From: Pedobacter psychroterrae
GTDB lineage: Bacteria; Bacteroidota; Bacteroidia; Sphingobacteriales; Sphingobacteriaceae
Reading direction: 5' to 3'
Length of the DNA stretch: 64,000 nt
Assembly: GCF_004331695.1 (NCBI RefSeq)
Contig: NZ_SJSL01000001.1
Span: forward strand, 1,674,001 to 1,738,000
Under the pieces are notes generated by a model. It saw only the letters and a list, made by a program, of their open reading frames with translations. It made no database searches and was not told the DNA's origin. Positions 53,501-64,000 of the stretch are shown in pieces (the stretch's first letter is position 1; each line of letters starts with the position of its first letter). The translations under genes were made by a program, and so were the position numbers.

Positions 53501-54320
53501 ATTGCATAACTATGGTATTCGTGTAAACGAAGAACTGGGTGCGTATAAACGTGATAAGTTTGCAATCAGTGTGGGTGATGAGCTGCCTTCAGGTATCGTT
53601 CAGATGGCTAAAGTTTATGTGGCTAAGAAACGCAAGTTGAAAGTTGGGGATAAAATGGCAGGACGTCACGGTAATAAGGGTATTGTAGCCCGTATTGTAC
53701 GTGATGAAGATATGCCATTCCTTGAAGACGGAACGCCTGTTGATATTGTGTTGAACCCATTGGGTGTACCATCACGTATGAACCTTGGTCAGATCTACGA
53801 AACTGTATTGGCATGGGCCGGTAAAGAGCTGGGAGTGAAATTCGCTACCCCGATCTTTGATGGTGCAAAACATGATGAGGTTGAAGGCTGGATCGCTAAG
53901 GCTGGTTTGCCTGCTTCTGGCAGAACTTATTTAAATAACGGTTTAACAGGTGAGAAATTTGACCAGCCGACTACAGTAGGTATTATTTACATGCTGAAAC
54001 TTGGACACATGGTTGATGATAAAATGCACGCACGTTCTATCGGACCATACTCATTGATTACACAGCAGCCATTGGGTGGTAAAGCCCAGTTTGGTGGTCA
54101 GCGTTTTGGTGAGATGGAGGTTTGGGCATTGGAAGCATTTGGTGCTGCCAATATTCTGCAGGAAATATTAACTGTTAAGTCAGATGATGTGATCGGCAGG
54201 GCTAAAACTTACGAAGCGATTGTAAAAGGCGAGAACCTTCCTACCCCGGGTGTACCAGAATCATTCAATGTACTGGTTCATGAATTACGTGGATTAGGTT
54301 TGGATATTACGTTAGACTAA
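50517..54320 (+). CDS. rpoB: RNA polymerase beta subunit
   Basis: 1267 residues from a TTG start ([23 protein letters not shown]); no ATG fits the conserved N-terminus. The rifampicin pocket reads [33 protein letters not shown] and has no known resistance change in the visible core. The C-terminal part contains [50 protein letters not shown], the subunit's hallmark. 15 bases upstream of rpoC. Confidence 0.99.
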   Translation: MANKVDQRVNFARSKHIIDYPDFLDVQLQSFREFFQIETTSDNRHTEGLFKVFAENFPITDSRNIFVLEFLDYFIDPPRYDIPECIDRGLTYSVPLKAKLKLSCNDAEHEDFETIIQDVYLGTIPYMTPKGTFVINGAERVIVSQLHRSPGVFFGQSRHTNGTKLYSARVIPFKGSWIEFATDVNNVMYAYIDRKKKFPVTTLLRAIGYDSDKDILELFDLADEVKVSKSGLKKYIGRKLAARVLRKWVEDFVDEDTGEVVSIDRNEVILDRDTVLEDDHIDMIIDAGVKTIILSKDDGASQADYTIIYNTLQKDTSNSEKEAVENIYRALRNAEPPDEETARGIIERLFFSDKRYDLGDVGRYRINRKLKMDTPDHVKVLTKADIIAIVKYLIKLINSKEEVDDIDHLSNRRVRTVGEQLYAQFGVGLARMARTIRERMNIRDNEVFTPTDLINARTLSSVINSFFGTNQLSQFMDQTNPLAEITHKRRLSALGPGGLSRERAGFEVRDVHYTHYGRLCTIETPEGPNIGLISSLCVHAKINNLGFIETPYKKVENGIVAMDEPVIYLSAEDEDGKTIAQANAEYDDKGNFNTPRVKARYEGDFPIIEPEKLDLMDVAPNQITSIAASLIPFLEHDDANRALMGSNMQRQAVPLLRPEAPIVGTGLEGRVARDSRTLINAEGDGVVEYVDANEITIKYVRNDGDRLVSFEGDSKTYKLIKFKKTNQNTCINLKPIVKKGQKVVKGQVLCEGYATENGELALGRNLKVAFMPWQGYNFEDAIVINERIVREDIFTSLHIEEFELEVRDTKRGEEELTPDIPNVSEEATKDLDENGIIRIGAEVKEGDILIGKITPKGESDPSPEEKLLRAIFGDKAGDVKDASLKTPPSIKGVVIDTKLFSRAKKTTKAEEKSAIEKLDKRYDLVVMNLKNELVDKLFQIVNGKTSQGVYNVYKELLFPKGAKFTQKSLSDLEYAHINPYKWTTDDDKNDQIKLLLHNYGIRVNEELGAYKRDKFAISVGDELPSGIVQMAKVYVAKKRKLKVGDKMAGRHGNKGIVARIVRDEDMPFLEDGTPVDIVLNPLGVPSRMNLGQIYETVLAWAGKELGVKFATPIFDGAKHDEVEGWIAKAGLPASGRTYLNNGLTGEKFDQPTTVGIIYMLKLGHMVDDKMHARSIGPYSLITQQPLGGKAQFGGQRFGEMEVWALEAFGAANILQEILTVKSDDVIGRAKTYEAIVKGENLPTPGVPESFNVLVHELRGLGLDITLD

Positions 54321-54335
54321 ACCAAAAAAAGAGCT

Positions 54336-57300
54336 ATGTCTTACAAAAAGGATAATAAATTAAAAAGCAATTTCACCTCGATCACCATTAGTTTGGCGTC
54401 GCCTGAAGCTATTTTAGAGCGCTCCAGCGGTGAGGTGTTGAAACCTGAGACGATTAATTACCGTACTTATAAACCTGAGCGTGATGGTTTATTTTGCGAG
54501 CGTATTTTCGGTCCGGTAAAGGATTATGAATGTCATTGCGGGAAATATAAACGTATCCGTTATAAGGGTATTGTTTGTGACCGTTGTGGTGTGGAAGTAA
54601 CCGAAAAGAAAGTACGCAGAGAGCGTATGGGACACATCAATTTGGTAGTTCCTGTAGCGCACATCTGGTATTTCCGTTCATTGCCCAACAAAATTGGCTA
54701 TTTATTAGGTTTGCCTACTAAAAGATTAGACCTGATCATTTACTACGAGCGTTATGTAGTAATTCAGTCTGGTTTGATGTCTGATGAAGGGATCCAGTAT
54801 ATGGATTTCCTTACTGAAGAGGAATATTTAGACATTCTTGATAAGTTGCCTAAAGAGAATCAATACCTGGATGATAAAGACCCTAATAAATTCATCGCTA
54901 AAATGGGCGCTGAAGCATTAGAGGATTTGCTGAAACGTATTGATCTGGATACCTTATCATATAACTTACGCCACCAGGCTGCGAATGAAACCTCGCAGCA
55001 ACGTAAAAATGAAGCACTGAAACGTCTGCAGGTTGTAGAAGCTTTCCGTGGTTCAAGAACACGTATTGAGAATAACCCTGAGTGGATGATCATTAAGATC
55101 GTTCCGGTTATTCCACCAGAATTGCGTCCGTTGGTACCATTGGAAGGAGGTCGTTTTGCGACTTCAGATTTGAATGACTTGTACCGTCGTGTGATTATCC
55201 GTAATAACCGTTTGAAACGTTTGATCGAGATTAAAGCTCCGGAAGTAATTTTGCGTAATGAAAAGCGTATGCTTCAGGAAGCTGTAGATTCGTTATTTGA
55301 TAACTCACGTAAAGTAAACGCAGTTAAAACTGAAGGTAACCGTGCTTTGAAATCCCTTTCTGATATTTTGAAAGGTAAACAAGGTCGTTTCCGTCAGAAC
55401 TTATTAGGTAAACGTGTTGATTACTCGGCCCGTTCGGTAATTGTTGTAGGCCCAAGCCTTAAATTGCATGAATGTGGTTTACCTAAAGATATGGCAGCTG
55501 AGCTGTTCAAACCGTTTATCATTCGCAAGATGATAGAAAGAGGTATCGTTAAAACTGTAAAATCTGCTAAGAAAATTGTAGACAGAAAAGATCCGCTTGT
55601 TTGGGACATCCTTGAAAATGTTTTGAAAGGACACCCGGTACTACTGAATCGTGCGCCTACGCTGCACAGGTTGGGTATACAATCTTTCCAGCCTAAACTG
55701 GTGGAAGGTAAAGCGATCCAGTTGCACCCTTTGGTGTGTACTGCATTTAACGCGGATTTTGACGGTGACCAGATGGCAGTACACTTGCCATTGGGCCACG
55801 CTGCAATATTGGAAGCACAGGTTTTAATGCTTGCTGCACACAATATTCTGAATCCGGCAAACGGAACTCCGATTACTGTACCTTCTCAGGATATGGTTTT
55901 GGGTCTTTATTACATTACTAAAGGCCGCAGAACTGACGAAGGACGTGTAGTAAAGGGGCAGGATTCCATATTCTATTCTCCAGAAGAGGTAATCATTGCT
56001 TACAATGAGAAACAAATAGATCTTCATGCATTCATTAAAGTAAAAACGAATGTAAAAGGTGAGGATGGAGTGATCGTTAATAAATTAATTGATACTACGG
56101 TAGGCCGTGTGCTGTTTAACCAAATGGTTCCGGAAGAAGTGGGTTATATCAATGAGTTGCTAACCAAAAAATCTTTAAGAGATATCATTGGTGATGTTGT
56201 AAAGATTACCGGTATGGCCCGTGCATCCAGGTTCCTTGATGATATCAAAGAATTAGGATTCCAAATGGCTTTCAGAGGTGGATTGTCATTTAATTTACAA
56301 GATGTAAACATCCCTGTTGAAAAGCATACATTATTACAACAAGCTTCTGCTGAAGTTGATGAGGTAAGGAATAACTATAATATGGGATTCATTACCAACA
56401 ATGAGCGTTATAACCAAATTATTGATATCTGGACCAGGATCAATAACAGGTTAACATCGTTTGTTATGAATCAGCTATCAAATGATAACCAGGGCTTTAA
56501 CTCTGTTTACATGATGCTTGATTCAGGAGCCCGTGGTTCTAAAGAGCAGATTCGTCAGCTTTGCGGAATGAGGGGATTGATGGCCAAGCCTCAAAAATCA
56601 GGGTCAGGTGGTGAGATTATTGAAAATCCGATCTTGTCTAACTTTAAAGAAGGACTGTCTGTATTGGAATACTTTATTTCTACTCACGGTGCCCGTAAAG
56701 GTTTGGCGGATACAGCGTTGAAAACAGCTGATGCTGGTTACCTTACCCGTCGTTTGCACGATGTGGCCCAGGATATGATCGTTAATTCTCCTGATTGCGG
56801 TACACTGAGGGGTATGTATACTATTGCTTTGAAAGATAATGAGGATATTGTTGAGCCATTATATGACAGGTTGTTAGGTCGTATTTCTCTTCACGATGTA
56901 TTCAATCCGTTGGATGGGGCTTTGCTGGTAGGAGCCGGAGAGGATATTGATGAAGACATCGCAAAAGCGATCGAAGAATCTCCGCTTGAGGGTGTAGAAA
57001 TCCGTTCGGTATTAACTTGTGAAAATCAAAGAGGTGTTTGTGCCCTTTGTTATGGTCGTAACCTTGCAACCGGTAAACGTGTTCAAAGAGGTGAAGCTGT
57101 CGGCGTAATTGCTGCACAGTCCATTGGTGAGCCGGGTACACAGTTGACGCTACGTACTTTCCACGTGGGTGGTACTGCCTCTAACATTGCAGCTGAGTCT
57201 CAGATTATGGCTAAATTTGATGGTATCATTGAATTTGAAAATGTCCGTACAGTAGATACAAAAACTGAAGAAGGTGATACACAGATTGTATTGGGACGTT

Positions 57301-58622
57301 CAGGTGAATTTAAGATCGTTGAGCCTGTTACAGGTAAGATCATCATGACCAATAACATCCCTTATGGTTCATTCTTGTATGTTGAGGATGGAGCTAAGAT
57401 TACTAAGGGAGATAGAATTTGTTCATGGGATCCATATAATGCGGTTATTATTTCAGAGTTTGCCGGTAAGATCGAATTTGATGCAATTATTGAAGGGGTA
57501 ACCTTCCGTGAAGAATCAGATGAGCAAACCGGTCACCGTGAAAAAGTAATTATCGATACACGTGATAAGACTAAAAACCCTTCTGTAAGGATCGTTGATA
57601 AGAAAGGCGAACTGATCAGAGGTTACAACATTCCTGTTGGTGCACACATCGCGATCGATGAAGGTGAAGCAGTTCAAACTGGTCAGATCCTTGTTAAGAT
57701 TCCTCGTGCAACAGGTAAGACAAGAGATATTACTGGTGGTTTGCCGCGTGTTACTGAGCTTTTCGAGGCACGTAACCCGTCTAACCCTGCTGTAGTAACT
57801 GAAATTGATGGTGTGGTAACTTTGGGTGGTGTGAAACGTGGTAACAGGGAAATGACCATCGAGTCGAAAGACGGCGAGGTTAAAAAATACCTTGTGCCAT
57901 TGTCTAAACACATCCTGGTTCAGGATAATGACTTTGTGAAAGCGGGTATGCCTTTATCAGACGGATCTATTTCACCTGCTGATATTCTTGCAATCAAAGG
58001 CCCTGCGGCTGTTCAGGAGTACCTGGTAAATGGTATTCAGGAAGTTTACCGTTTGCAGGGTGTGAAGATCAATGACAAGCACTTTGAAGTAATTGTTCAC
58101 CAAATGATGCAAAAAGTTCATATTGAAGATCCGGGAGATACTATTTTCTTAGAAAATAACTCTGTGGACCGTTGGGACTTTATGATTGAAAATGATGAGA
58201 TCTATGACAAAAAAGTAGTTGTAGAAGCTGGTGATTCAAATACTGTAAAACCTGGTCAGATTCTTTCTCTGCGTAAACTAAGGGATGAAAATTCTCAGTT
58301 GAAACGTAAAGATTTGAAACAGATTGAAGTTCGTGATGCAAGACCTGCAACTGCGAGTTCAATATTGCAGGGTATTACACGTGCATCATTGGGTACGAAG
58401 TCGTTTATTTCTGCAGCATCATTCCAGGAAACAACAAAAGTATTGAACGAGGCGGCAATTGCCGGTAAACGTGATAATATGCTTGGATTAAAAGAAAACG
58501 TTATTGTTGGACACTTAATTCCTTCAGGTACAGGTGTACGTGGATATGAGCGAATCATTGTTGGTTCTCAGGAAGAATACGATAAATTATTAGCTTCTAA
58601 ACAAGAAGAAGCAGAAGCTTAA
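54336..58622 (+). CDS. rpoC: RNA polymerase beta' subunit
   Basis: 1428 residues. The N-terminal zinc site is [23 protein letters not shown], the catalytic metal motif [12 protein letters not shown], and the trigger loop region [20 protein letters not shown] terminator follows. The largest gene in the window, co-transcribed with rpoB. Confidence 0.99.
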   Translation: MSYKKDNKLKSNFTSITISLASPEAILERSSGEVLKPETINYRTYKPERDGLFCERIFGPVKDYECHCGKYKRIRYKGIVCDRCGVEVTEKKVRRERMGHINLVVPVAHIWYFRSLPNKIGYLLGLPTKRLDLIIYYERYVVIQSGLMSDEGIQYMDFLTEEEYLDILDKLPKENQYLDDKDPNKFIAKMGAEALEDLLKRIDLDTLSYNLRHQAANETSQQRKNEALKRLQVVEAFRGSRTRIENNPEWMIIKIVPVIPPELRPLVPLEGGRFATSDLNDLYRRVIIRNNRLKRLIEIKAPEVILRNEKRMLQEAVDSLFDNSRKVNAVKTEGNRALKSLSDILKGKQGRFRQNLLGKRVDYSARSVIVVGPSLKLHECGLPKDMAAELFKPFIIRKMIERGIVKTVKSAKKIVDRKDPLVWDILENVLKGHPVLLNRAPTLHRLGIQSFQPKLVEGKAIQLHPLVCTAFNADFDGDQMAVHLPLGHAAILEAQVLMLAAHNILNPANGTPITVPSQDMVLGLYYITKGRRTDEGRVVKGQDSIFYSPEEVIIAYNEKQIDLHAFIKVKTNVKGEDGVIVNKLIDTTVGRVLFNQMVPEEVGYINELLTKKSLRDIIGDVVKITGMARASRFLDDIKELGFQMAFRGGLSFNLQDVNIPVEKHTLLQQASAEVDEVRNNYNMGFITNNERYNQIIDIWTRINNRLTSFVMNQLSNDNQGFNSVYMMLDSGARGSKEQIRQLCGMRGLMAKPQKSGSGGEIIENPILSNFKEGLSVLEYFISTHGARKGLADTALKTADAGYLTRRLHDVAQDMIVNSPDCGTLRGMYTIALKDNEDIVEPLYDRLLGRISLHDVFNPLDGALLVGAGEDIDEDIAKAIEESPLEGVEIRSVLTCENQRGVCALCYGRNLATGKRVQRGEAVGVIAAQSIGEPGTQLTLRTFHVGGTASNIAAESQIMAKFDGIIEFENVRTVDTKTEEGDTQIVLGRSGEFKIVEPVTGKIIMTNNIPYGSFLYVEDGAKITKGDRICSWDPYNAVIISEFAGKIEFDAIIEGVTFREESDEQTGHREKVIIDTRDKTKNPSVRIVDKKGELIRGYNIPVGAHIAIDEGEAVQTGQILVKIPRATGKTRDITGGLPRVTELFEARNPSNPAVVTEIDGVVTLGGVKRGNREMTIESKDGEVKKYLVPLSKHILVQDNDFVKAGMPLSDGSISPADILAIKGPAAVQEYLVNGIQEVYRLQGVKINDKHFEVIVHQMMQKVHIEDPGDTIFLENNSVDRWDFMIENDEIYDKKVVVEAGDSNTVKPGQILSLRKLRDENSQLKRKDLKQIEVRDARPATASSILQGITRASLGTKSFISAASFQETTKVLNEAAIAGKRDNMLGLKENVIVGHLIPSGTGVRGYERIIVGSQEEYDKLLASKQEEAEA

Positions 58623-58639
58623 TTTAAATATTTCATTAG

Positions 58640-58675
58640 AAATCCCCTGTCCTTACGAGGTTAGGGGATTTTTTT
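58640..58675 (+). terminator. Rho-independent terminator after rpoC
   Basis: AATCCCCT (58641-58648) pairs with AGGGGATT (58663-58670), with an inner CCT/AGG pairing, and a T run to 58675. Confidence 0.9.
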
Positions 58676-58735
58676 ATGCTTTAAATCTGCAGTGATTTTT
58701 TTCAAAAAATATTCACTAATGCTAACCCAGTTATA

Positions 58736-58743
58736 TAAGTTTG
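58736..58743 (+). promoter_or_regulatory. -10 element of the DUF3467 gene
   Basis: TAAGTTTG, an exact TAnnTTTG match, ends five bases before ATG 58748. The predicted transcription start coincides with the start codon, so the mRNA may be leaderless. Confidence 0.6.
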
Positions 58744-58747
58744 TGAT

Positions 58748-59062
58748 ATGGAAGAACAAAACAACGACAATCAACTAAACATAGAACTTTCGGAAGAAAT
58801 TGCAGAAGGTATATTTTCAAATTTGGCCATTATAACGCATTCTAATACAGAATTTGTACTGGATTTTATAAGGGTAATGCCAGGAGTGCCTAAGGCCAGG
58901 GTGAAATCCAGGATTATCCTGACACCTGAACATGCCAAACGATTACTGGCTGCAATGCAGGATAATATTGAGAAGTATGAGGCGATTAACGGGCGTATCA
59001 AGACTCAGGAAGAGCCTCCTGGATTTCCTATGAACTTTGGCGGACCTGCGGCTCAGGCTTAA
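58748..59062 (+). CDS. DUF3467 protein
   Basis: 104 residues matching the DUF3467 pattern: LSEEIAEGIFSNLAIITHSNTEFVLDFIRVMPGVPKARVKSRIILTPEHAKRLLAAMQDNI in outline, a small alpha/beta protein of unknown function widespread in bacteria. Acidic start, short Gly/Pro-rich tail. Monocistronic, two bases before the convergent miaA stop. Confidence 0.9.
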   Translation: MEEQNNDNQLNIELSEEIAEGIFSNLAIITHSNTEFVLDFIRVMPGVPKARVKSRIILTPEHAKRLLAAMQDNIEKYEAINGRIKTQEEPPGFPMNFGGPAAQA

Positions 59063-59064
59063 GT

Positions 59065-59970
59065 TTATTTGTGCTGGTTGATATAGTTGATGATCGCATC
59101 TGTCTGGTTTGGCTCAAACCATGCTGTGCTTTCATCTCTTCTGAACCAGGTCAGCTGACGCTTTGCAAACCGTCTGGTGTTCTGTTTGATCTGATCAACA
59201 GCTTCTTCAAGGTTAGTTTTGCCATCCAGATAGGTGAACAGTTCTGAATACCCTACCGTGTTGAGCGCATTGTAACTCCTATAGGCCTGCAGTGACTTAA
59301 CCTCATCCAGCAAACCTGCTTCCATCATTTTATCAACGCGCTGATTTATCCGGCTATACAATTCAGCACGGTCCATATTGAGCCCGATTTTGATGATGTT
59401 AAAAGGTCTGATCTTTTTGCTGTTGGTAAAATGAGTGGATAGTTTGGTGCCTGTAGAAAGGTAGAATTCCAGTCCCCTGATCAGGCGCTGAGGATTGGCC
59501 TGATCAACTTTTTCATAGTATTCCGGATCATGAATGCTTAATTGCTTTTTGATGGGTTCAATTCCCTCCAGGGCAAATTGCTGATTAAGCCGCTCCCGGA
59601 TGTTCAGATCAGTTTCCGGAAGGCTATCCATGCCTTTACACACAGCATCTACGTAGAGGCCTGAGCCCCCGGCCATGATGAGCAGGTCATGTTTTTCAAA
59701 AAGTTCAGCTAACAGCTGGATGGCTTCCAGTTCGAAATCACCGGTACTAAACAAAGTACTGATGTTGTGGGAATTTATAAAATGATGTGGAGCCGCGGCC
59801 AGTTCCTCCATAGAAGGCTTGGCGGTTCCAATTTCCATTTCTTTAAAAAACTGTCTGGAATCTGCCGAGATAATTTCGGTGGAAAATTCCCTGGCCAGTG
59901 AAATGGCCAGGTTAGTTTTTCCTATTCCTGTTGGTCCTACCAGGACAACCAGTGTTTTAGTTGATGCCAT
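59065..59970 (-). CDS. miaA: tRNA dimethylallyltransferase
   Basis: 301 residues with the P-loop GPTGIGKTNLAISLA (usual GPTASGKT), ISADSRQFFKEMEIGTAKPSM, the tRNA-binding GGSGLYVDAV and FAKRQLTWFRRD. It adds the isopentenyl group to A37 of UNN-reading tRNAs. Eight bases after the pRiA4b-like gene on the same strand. Confidence 0.96.
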   Translation of the reverse strand: MASTKTLVVLVGPTGIGKTNLAISLAREFSTEIISADSRQFFKEMEIGTAKPSMEELAAAPHHFINSHNISTLFSTGDFELEAIQLLAELFEKHDLLIMAGGSGLYVDAVCKGMDSLPETDLNIRERLNQQFALEGIEPIKKQLSIHDPEYYEKVDQANPQRLIRGLEFYLSTGTKLSTHFTNSKKIRPFNIIKIGLNMDRAELYSRINQRVDKMMEAGLLDEVKSLQAYRSYNALNTVGYSELFTYLDGKTNLEEAVDQIKQNTRRFAKRQLTWFRRDESTAWFEPNQTDAIINYINQHK

Positions 59971-59978
59971 GAGCGGCC

Positions 59979-60629
59979 TTAATAGTCTTCTTCTTTGTAA
60001 GCCTCGTCTTCGTAGTTGTCGTTGTCTGAAAATTCATCTGCTCCATCTTCCGATTCATCTTCAGTATCTTCGCTCTTTTCCTGGGTGTTGATTCCTCTTC
60101 CGCCCATGGCTTCAAGTTCATCCGTGTCTTCAGGTACAAAATCCATTTCATTTAAGAAATCGAATTCTGTAGATACAGGGTTGGATGAAACGGCAATAGA
60201 ACCAAAATTATTTTTATCAATAATCTTAGGTGCTTCGCCTGTACTTTTGGCAAGGAAAGGGTATTCAATATTTGGATCAGTTTCCAGTATGATCTTGATC
60301 AGTTCTACATGAAAATCGAATGGACGTTCAAAATTGTAGATATAATAGAATTTCTGATGCGGGTCTTCAATGAAACTGCTTAGTTTTGAATTTTCCATCA
60401 GCGCAACTCCTCTTTCTGTTTTTCGCTGATTTGGCAGGTAAGCTATTTCATCACCTTTTATCCAGTGATCAGTACTCACATAAAAAGAAGAAGATTTTTC
60501 AGGAGAATAACCGGTAGACCGATGAACTGCTTTATGTAAATCTTCAAATGTTTGGGTTGATTTGATATCTATTTCCCTAACTACCTCATCGAAATCTTCG
60601 AAACTTATTCTAAATCTATAAATTGCCAT
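59979..60629 (-). CDS. pRiA4b ORF-3-like protein with acidic tail
   Basis: 216 residues. N-terminal 150 match the plasmid pRiA4b ORF-3 family pattern: YRFRISFEDFDEVVREIDIKSTQTFEDLHKAVHRSTGY, FYVSTDHWIKGDEI and FYYIYNFERPFDFHVELI. The last 60 residues are strongly acidic (runs of Asp/Glu), likely disordered. Function unknown; despite its name nothing here suggests a plasmid. It precedes miaA in a likely operon. Confidence 0.8.
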   Translation of the reverse strand: MAIYRFRISFEDFDEVVREIDIKSTQTFEDLHKAVHRSTGYSPEKSSSFYVSTDHWIKGDEIAYLPNQRKTERGVALMENSKLSSFIEDPHQKFYYIYNFERPFDFHVELIKIILETDPNIEYPFLAKSTGEAPKIIDKNNFGSIAVSSNPVSTEFDFLNEMDFVPEDTDELEAMGGRGINTQEKSEDTEDESEDGADEFSDNDNYEDEAYKEEDY

Positions 60630-60686
60630 TTGAGCTTATTTTCTAGCTATAAAATTAAAAAATAAAATATACTTTATATAATTGTA

Positions 60687-62093
60687 TTAATTTGTTGCTG
60701 GTGACAGGCCCAGTTCTTTTGCCTTTTTGAGCATATACTGTAACGCTTCATCATAGCTATTCGTGATTTCACCTTCTAAAATAGCTTCTCTGATGGCATT
60801 TTTAATGATGCCAACTTCTTTGCCTGCACCCAGATCAAAAGTTTTCATAATCTCATTACCTGATATAGGTGGCTGCCAGTTCCTGATCTTGTCACGCTCT
60901 TCTACATCTTTGAGTTTTTGTTTTACCAGTTCAAAGTTGTTCCGATATTTCTTTACTTTATACTCATTTTTTGTGGTTACGTCAGCATTGCACAGCATCA
61001 TCAGACTGTCAATGTCCTCACCTGCATCAAATAACAAGCGCCTGACTGCTGAATCAGAGACTACCTCCTGTGCCAGAACAATAGGGCGGAGGTGAAGCTG
61101 AACAAGTTTTTGTACATATTTCATTTTCTCGTTCAGTGGTAATTTAAGCTGAGTGAAAATCTGAGGCACCATTCGTGCGCCTTTATCTTCATGACCGTGA
61201 AATGTCCATCCGTGACCTTCCTCAAAACGTTTTGTAGCAGGTTTGGCAATGTCGTGGAGAATTGCTGCCCACCTTAACCAAAGGTCGTCAGTAGCCGTAC
61301 ATATATTGTCCAATACCTGCAGGGTATGGTAGAAGTTGTCTTTATGCCCTTTCCCATTGATGATTTCCACCCCATATAGATTTGCCATTTGAGGAAAGAT
61401 GAGGTGTAATAAGCCTGTATCAAATAAGTATTTGAAGCCAAGTGATGGGAGGGGTGACAAGATTATTTTATTTAATTCATCAGTAATTCGCTCTTTTGAC
61501 ACTATGCTGATCCTTGCTTTTTGCTGACTGATGGCTTTTAGTGCCTGCTCATCTATTGAAAAATTAAGCTGCGAAGCAAACCTGATCGCACGCATCATGC
61601 GCAATGGATCGTCTGAAAATGTAATCTCAGGACCTAAAGGTGTTTTTATGAGTTTATTTTGAAGGTCTTCAATGCCATTGAATGGATCTACCAGTGTTCC
61701 AAAAGAATCTTTGTTCAACGAGACCGCCAGCGCATTGATGGTAAAATCCCTTCTTAGCTGATCATCTTTTATTGTGCCGTTTTCGACAATTGGTTTCCTT
61801 GAATCTGAACGGTAAGATTCTTTCCTGGCGCCTACAAATTCTATCTCAAGATCCAGGAATTTCAGCATTGCTGTGCCGAAGTTCTTAAAAATCGCAACCT
61901 TGGTTTTGAGTTGTGCAGCAACCAGTTCAGCAAATTCAATCCCATTGCCCAATACCACTATATCAATATCCTTTGAAGGTCTTTGAAGAAAGATATCACG
62001 TACATATCCGCCAATTACATATGCTTCGATGTTATGCTTAGCGGCAGTATCGGCAAGAACCTTGAAAACAGGATGTTGTAGATGTTTCTCCAT
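60687..62093 (-). CDS. CCA-adding enzyme / poly(A) polymerase family tRNA nucleotidyltransferase with HD domain
   Basis: 468 residues: class II nucleotidyltransferase head ([37 protein letters not shown]), the neck and body, and an HD domain ([32 protein letters not shown]). It repairs or completes tRNA 3' CCA ends, consistent with the tRNAs here lacking encoded CCA. A -10 TACTTTTG lies 11 bases upstream on the minus strand, inside the gap after the TsaC gene. Confidence 0.93.
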   Translation of the reverse strand: MEKHLQHPVFKVLADTAAKHNIEAYVIGGYVRDIFLQRPSKDIDIVVLGNGIEFAELVAAQLKTKVAIFKNFGTAMLKFLDLEIEFVGARKESYRSDSRKPIVENGTIKDDQLRRDFTINALAVSLNKDSFGTLVDPFNGIEDLQNKLIKTPLGPEITFSDDPLRMMRAIRFASQLNFSIDEQALKAISQQKARISIVSKERITDELNKIILSPLPSLGFKYLFDTGLLHLIFPQMANLYGVEIINGKGHKDNFYHTLQVLDNICTATDDLWLRWAAILHDIAKPATKRFEEGHGWTFHGHEDKGARMVPQIFTQLKLPLNEKMKYVQKLVQLHLRPIVLAQEVVSDSAVRRLLFDAGEDIDSLMMLCNADVTTKNEYKVKKYRNNFELVKQKLKDVEERDKIRNWQPPISGNEIMKTFDLGAGKEVGIIKNAIREAILEGEITNSYDEALQYMLKKAKELGLSPATN

Positions 62094-62103
62094 TGCTGAA
62101 CTG

Positions 62104-62111
62104 CAAAAGTA
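62104..62111 (-). promoter_or_regulatory. -10 element for the CCA transferase gene
   Basis: The minus strand reads TACTTTTG (TAnnTTTG), leaving a predicted 5' leader of about seven bases. Confidence 0.5.
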
Positions 62112-62118
62112 CTAAAAC

Positions 62119-62685
62119 TTACCTTCTAATAAAGGAAAATTGGCCATCGGGGGCTAATTTCATTATGGTAGATGGTTTTTTAGGCTCGCGAAGATCTTGT
62201 TCCCAGTTCACGATAAGATCGACAGCTTCTTTAATTTCCTCGCTGATATCATCAAATGTCGCCGCTGCGGGTTGACCTGATATATTTGCGGAAGTGGAGG
62301 TGATCGGCTTCCTGAACCGGTGGATTAATTGCTGACAGAAATCGTGTTTTACAATACGGATACCTACACTTCCATCAGCATTGATTACGTTTTTGGACAG
62401 ATTCTTCGCATTGGAGAAAATAATGGTCAGCGGATTTTCTGCGAATTCGATCAGGTCATACGCTACATCAGGGACATCATTTACATAACTTTGCAGCTTA
62501 TTGTCAGTATCCAAAAGAATGATGAAGCTCTTATCTTCGGCCCGTCCTTTGATCTTGTTGATTTTAGCCACGGCGGCCTCATTGGTCGCATCGCAACCTA
62601 GTCCCCATACCGTATCTGTAGGGTACAGTATGACACCTCCGTTTTTAAGTATGGTAAGTGCCTTTTCTATTTCTTGTTTTAACAT
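62119..62685 (-). CDS. L-threonylcarbamoyladenylate synthase (TsaC/Sua5/YrdC)
   Basis: 188 residues with the YrdC signature: ILYPTDTVWGLGCDATNEAAVAKINKIKGRAEDKSFIILL, GSVGIRIVKHDF and TSTSANISGQPAAATFDDI. Forms threonylcarbamoyl-AMP for t6A37 of ANN-reading tRNAs. It lacks the Sua5 C-terminal domain, so TsaC type. Two-base gap to the glycosyltransferase upstream. Confidence 0.94.
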   Translation of the reverse strand: MLKQEIEKALTILKNGGVILYPTDTVWGLGCDATNEAAVAKINKIKGRAEDKSFIILLDTDNKLQSYVNDVPDVAYDLIEFAENPLTIIFSNAKNLSKNVINADGSVGIRIVKHDFCQQLIHRFRKPITSTSANISGQPAAATFDDISEEIKEAVDLIVNWEQDLREPKKPSTIMKLAPDGQFSFIRR

Positions 62686-62687
62686 CT

Positions 62688-63815
62688 TTAATTGTTTTTG
62701 GCAGATAACGTGGTGTTGTAAACATGGATCATGTCTTTAGCGATGACCTCATTTCCGAATCTCTTTACGTAGGCCAGGCCTTCCGTAGCCATCTTATTTT
62801 GTAATTCCGGACTGGCAATGATCTGATTGATTGCCGATGCCAGTGCGGCATGTTCTAAGGGGGATATATAAAAGCTATTGTTTCCACCTGCTTCTTCCAG
62901 GCAGGACCCTTTTGCCGCAACGACGGGAACTTTGCTATATAGCGCTTCGATAATTGGTATACCAAATCCTTCATAAAGCGAGGGATATGCAAAAACTTTC
63001 GCCATTTGATAGATCGCGGGGAGGTCCTTAAATGGAACATGCTCAAGGAATACTACTCTTTCCCGTAAGTCCAGACGATCGATCTCTTTATTCACCAAGT
63101 CCATATAGCTGGTTTTTCTGCCCACTACTACCAGTTTGCAGACAGGGTCAACATCCTTTAATGCCTTAATGAGGGTTAACAGGTTTTTCCGGATTTCAAT
63201 GGTGCCTACGTTTAAAATGTACTGCTGAGGCAAAGAATATTTAATGCGGATAGTTTCGTTGAATGCATGATCTGGCTCAGCTTTGAAGCTGTCGTCACAA
63301 CTTTGGTAAACAACGTCGATCTTGTCTGGATTGATTTTGTAAACACTGATGATGTCGCGTTTTGTACATTCGCTGATGGCAACAATCCTATCCGCATGTC
63401 TGCAGGCATACCTGCATTTCATCCGGTAGATGAATCGGTCGATCGGGTTAAAATACTGAGGAAACTTTAAAAAGATGAGGTCATGAATGGTAACGATACT
63501 GGCTATCCCCGTTTTACCTATACCAAGAGGGATTTCGTGACTTAAACCATGAAACAGGTCGATCTTATCGTTAAGGAGTTGTTTTTTTATTCCGGAAGTC
63601 CGCCATAACAGTCCGGGGTTTTCCGGTCTGCAGACCCTGATCCGTTTGTCTTTTAAGAATTCGGTGACCTGGGCTCGGTCCTTTATTTTTTGGGTATAAA
63701 CTAAATATTGGTTTTGAGGGAAGAAGGATGCAAGCTGAGCAATTAACGAGCGACTGTAATTTCCGAGGCCCGTAAAGTTATTTGCTGCTCTTTTTCCATC
63801 AAAACCAATCTTCAT
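62688..63815 (-). CDS. Glycosyltransferase, GT4-like
   Basis: 375 residues with a GT-B fold: MKIGFDGKRAANNFTGLGNYSRSLI at the N-terminus, acceptor-side VTIHDLIFLKFPQYFNP, then VGTIEIRKNLLTLIKAL and the donor site PSLYEGFGIPIIEALYSKVPVVA with the Glu pair. The G-L-G-N-Y-S-R start resembles mannosyltransferases of O-antigen or exopolysaccharide synthesis. Substrate unknown; it is the sole such gene at this end and shares a strand with tsaC and dapD. Confidence 0.9.
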   Translation of the reverse strand: MKIGFDGKRAANNFTGLGNYSRSLIAQLASFFPQNQYLVYTQKIKDRAQVTEFLKDKRIRVCRPENPGLLWRTSGIKKQLLNDKIDLFHGLSHEIPLGIGKTGIASIVTIHDLIFLKFPQYFNPIDRFIYRMKCRYACRHADRIVAISECTKRDIISVYKINPDKIDVVYQSCDDSFKAEPDHAFNETIRIKYSLPQQYILNVGTIEIRKNLLTLIKALKDVDPVCKLVVVGRKTSYMDLVNKEIDRLDLRERVVFLEHVPFKDLPAIYQMAKVFAYPSLYEGFGIPIIEALYSKVPVVAAKGSCLEEAGGNNSFYISPLEHAALASAINQIIASPELQNKMATEGLAYVKRFGNEVIAKDMIHVYNTTLSAKNN

Positions 63816-63819
63816 TACA

Positions 63820-64000
63820 TTATACAGCTACATTGTTTTCTCTCAATGCATCATTAAGTGAAGTCTTTTTATCAGTAGATTCCTTGCGTTTGCCAATGAT
63901 CAGCGCACAAGGCACCTGATAATCGCCCGCAGGAAATTTCTTGGTATAGCTGCCTGGTATTACTACAGAACGGGCAGGCACAAGGCTTTTGTATTCGATA
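63820..64000 (-). CDS. dapD: Tetrahydrodipicolinate N-succinyltransferase, C-terminal part (5' cut by window edge)
   Basis: 60 codons visible at the edge. The translated end contains LVPARSVVIPGSYTKKFPAG, DYQVPCALIIGKRKESTDKK and LNDALRENNVAV, the conserved DapD C-terminus (left-handed beta-helix end). Lysine/meso-DAP pathway enzyme. The stop codon is at 63820-63822, five bases from the next gene's start. Confidence 0.92.
   Translation of the reverse strand, partial: IEYKSLVPARSVVIPGSYTKKFPAGDYQVPCALIIGKRKESTDKKTSLNDALRENNVAV

Overview
The window looks like a chromosomal segment of a Bacteroidota bacterium, most likely a Sphingobacteriaceae member close to Pedobacter. Evidence: promoters repeatedly match the Bacteroidota -10 consensus TAnnTTTG, some with an upstream TTG; almost no gene has a Shine-Dalgarno sequence (rpsU and hpf are clear exceptions); the TonB-dependent receptor carries an N-terminal carboxypeptidase-regulatory-like domain; and family-typical proteins are present (DUF2490, DUF3467, an OlsF-like fusion, HD-domain CCA transferase). 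The DNA is moderately AT-rich and shows no obvious foreign island, complete IS, prophage or CRISPR array.

Layout. 1-6.0 kb: end of a hypothetical gene, then the minus-strand elongasome operon mreB-mreC-mreD-mrdA-rodA, with a duplicated palindrome between mreB and mreC. 6.1-12 kb: purN and purH, a DUF2490 protein, map, a glycoside-hydrolase-like gene remnant, a metallo-beta-lactamase-fold hydrolase, and a LamG-like secreted protein behind an 11-bp tandem repeat. 12-18.8 kb: rpsT, radC, pheT, a coiled-coil protein plus zapA, a 6S-like RNA, rny and an Mpo1-like membrane protein. 18.8-25.8 kb: a putative regulon of a TonB-dependent receptor, a surface lipoprotein, a small lipoprotein, a transglutaminase-like protein and an orphan small RNA. 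Three promoters here carry TTAA/GTAA boxes repeated every 11 bp in one fixed register to the -10, resembling PhoP/PhoB boxes. 25.4-29.1 kb: a small lipoprotein and a glycosyltransferase / flippase-like / glycosyltransferase operon. 29.2-36.6 kb: PhnA, msrA, a GH1 glucosidase, an LpxH-like phosphoesterase, and a LacI regulator divergent from an SSS symporter and myo-inositol oxygenase. 36.7-43.3 kb: OlsF-like acyltransferase, ComEA-like helix-hairpin-helix protein, apt, a PAS-LuxR regulator, a membrane-anchored P-loop ATPase and an acyl-CoA dehydrogenase. 43.4-58.7 kb: a structured gene-free stretch, rpsU, a Xer recombinase, hpf, four tRNAs, tuf, tRNA-Trp, secE-nusG-rplKAJL-rpoBC. 58.7-64 kb: DUF3467, then a minus-strand block with miaA, a pRiA4b ORF-3-like protein, CCA transferase, a TsaC/Sua5 protein, a glycosyltransferase and the 3' end of dapD.

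Most of the window is housekeeping. The least ordinary parts are the phased-repeat regulon with its orphan RNA, the 6S-like RNA beside zapA, strong SD sequences reserved for rpsU and hpf, an inositol catabolic unit using the oxygenase route, a membrane-tethered DnaC/IstB-like ATPase, and several intergenic inverted-repeat structures not explained by ordinary terminators. All functions are inferred from reading the sequence; no database search was run.
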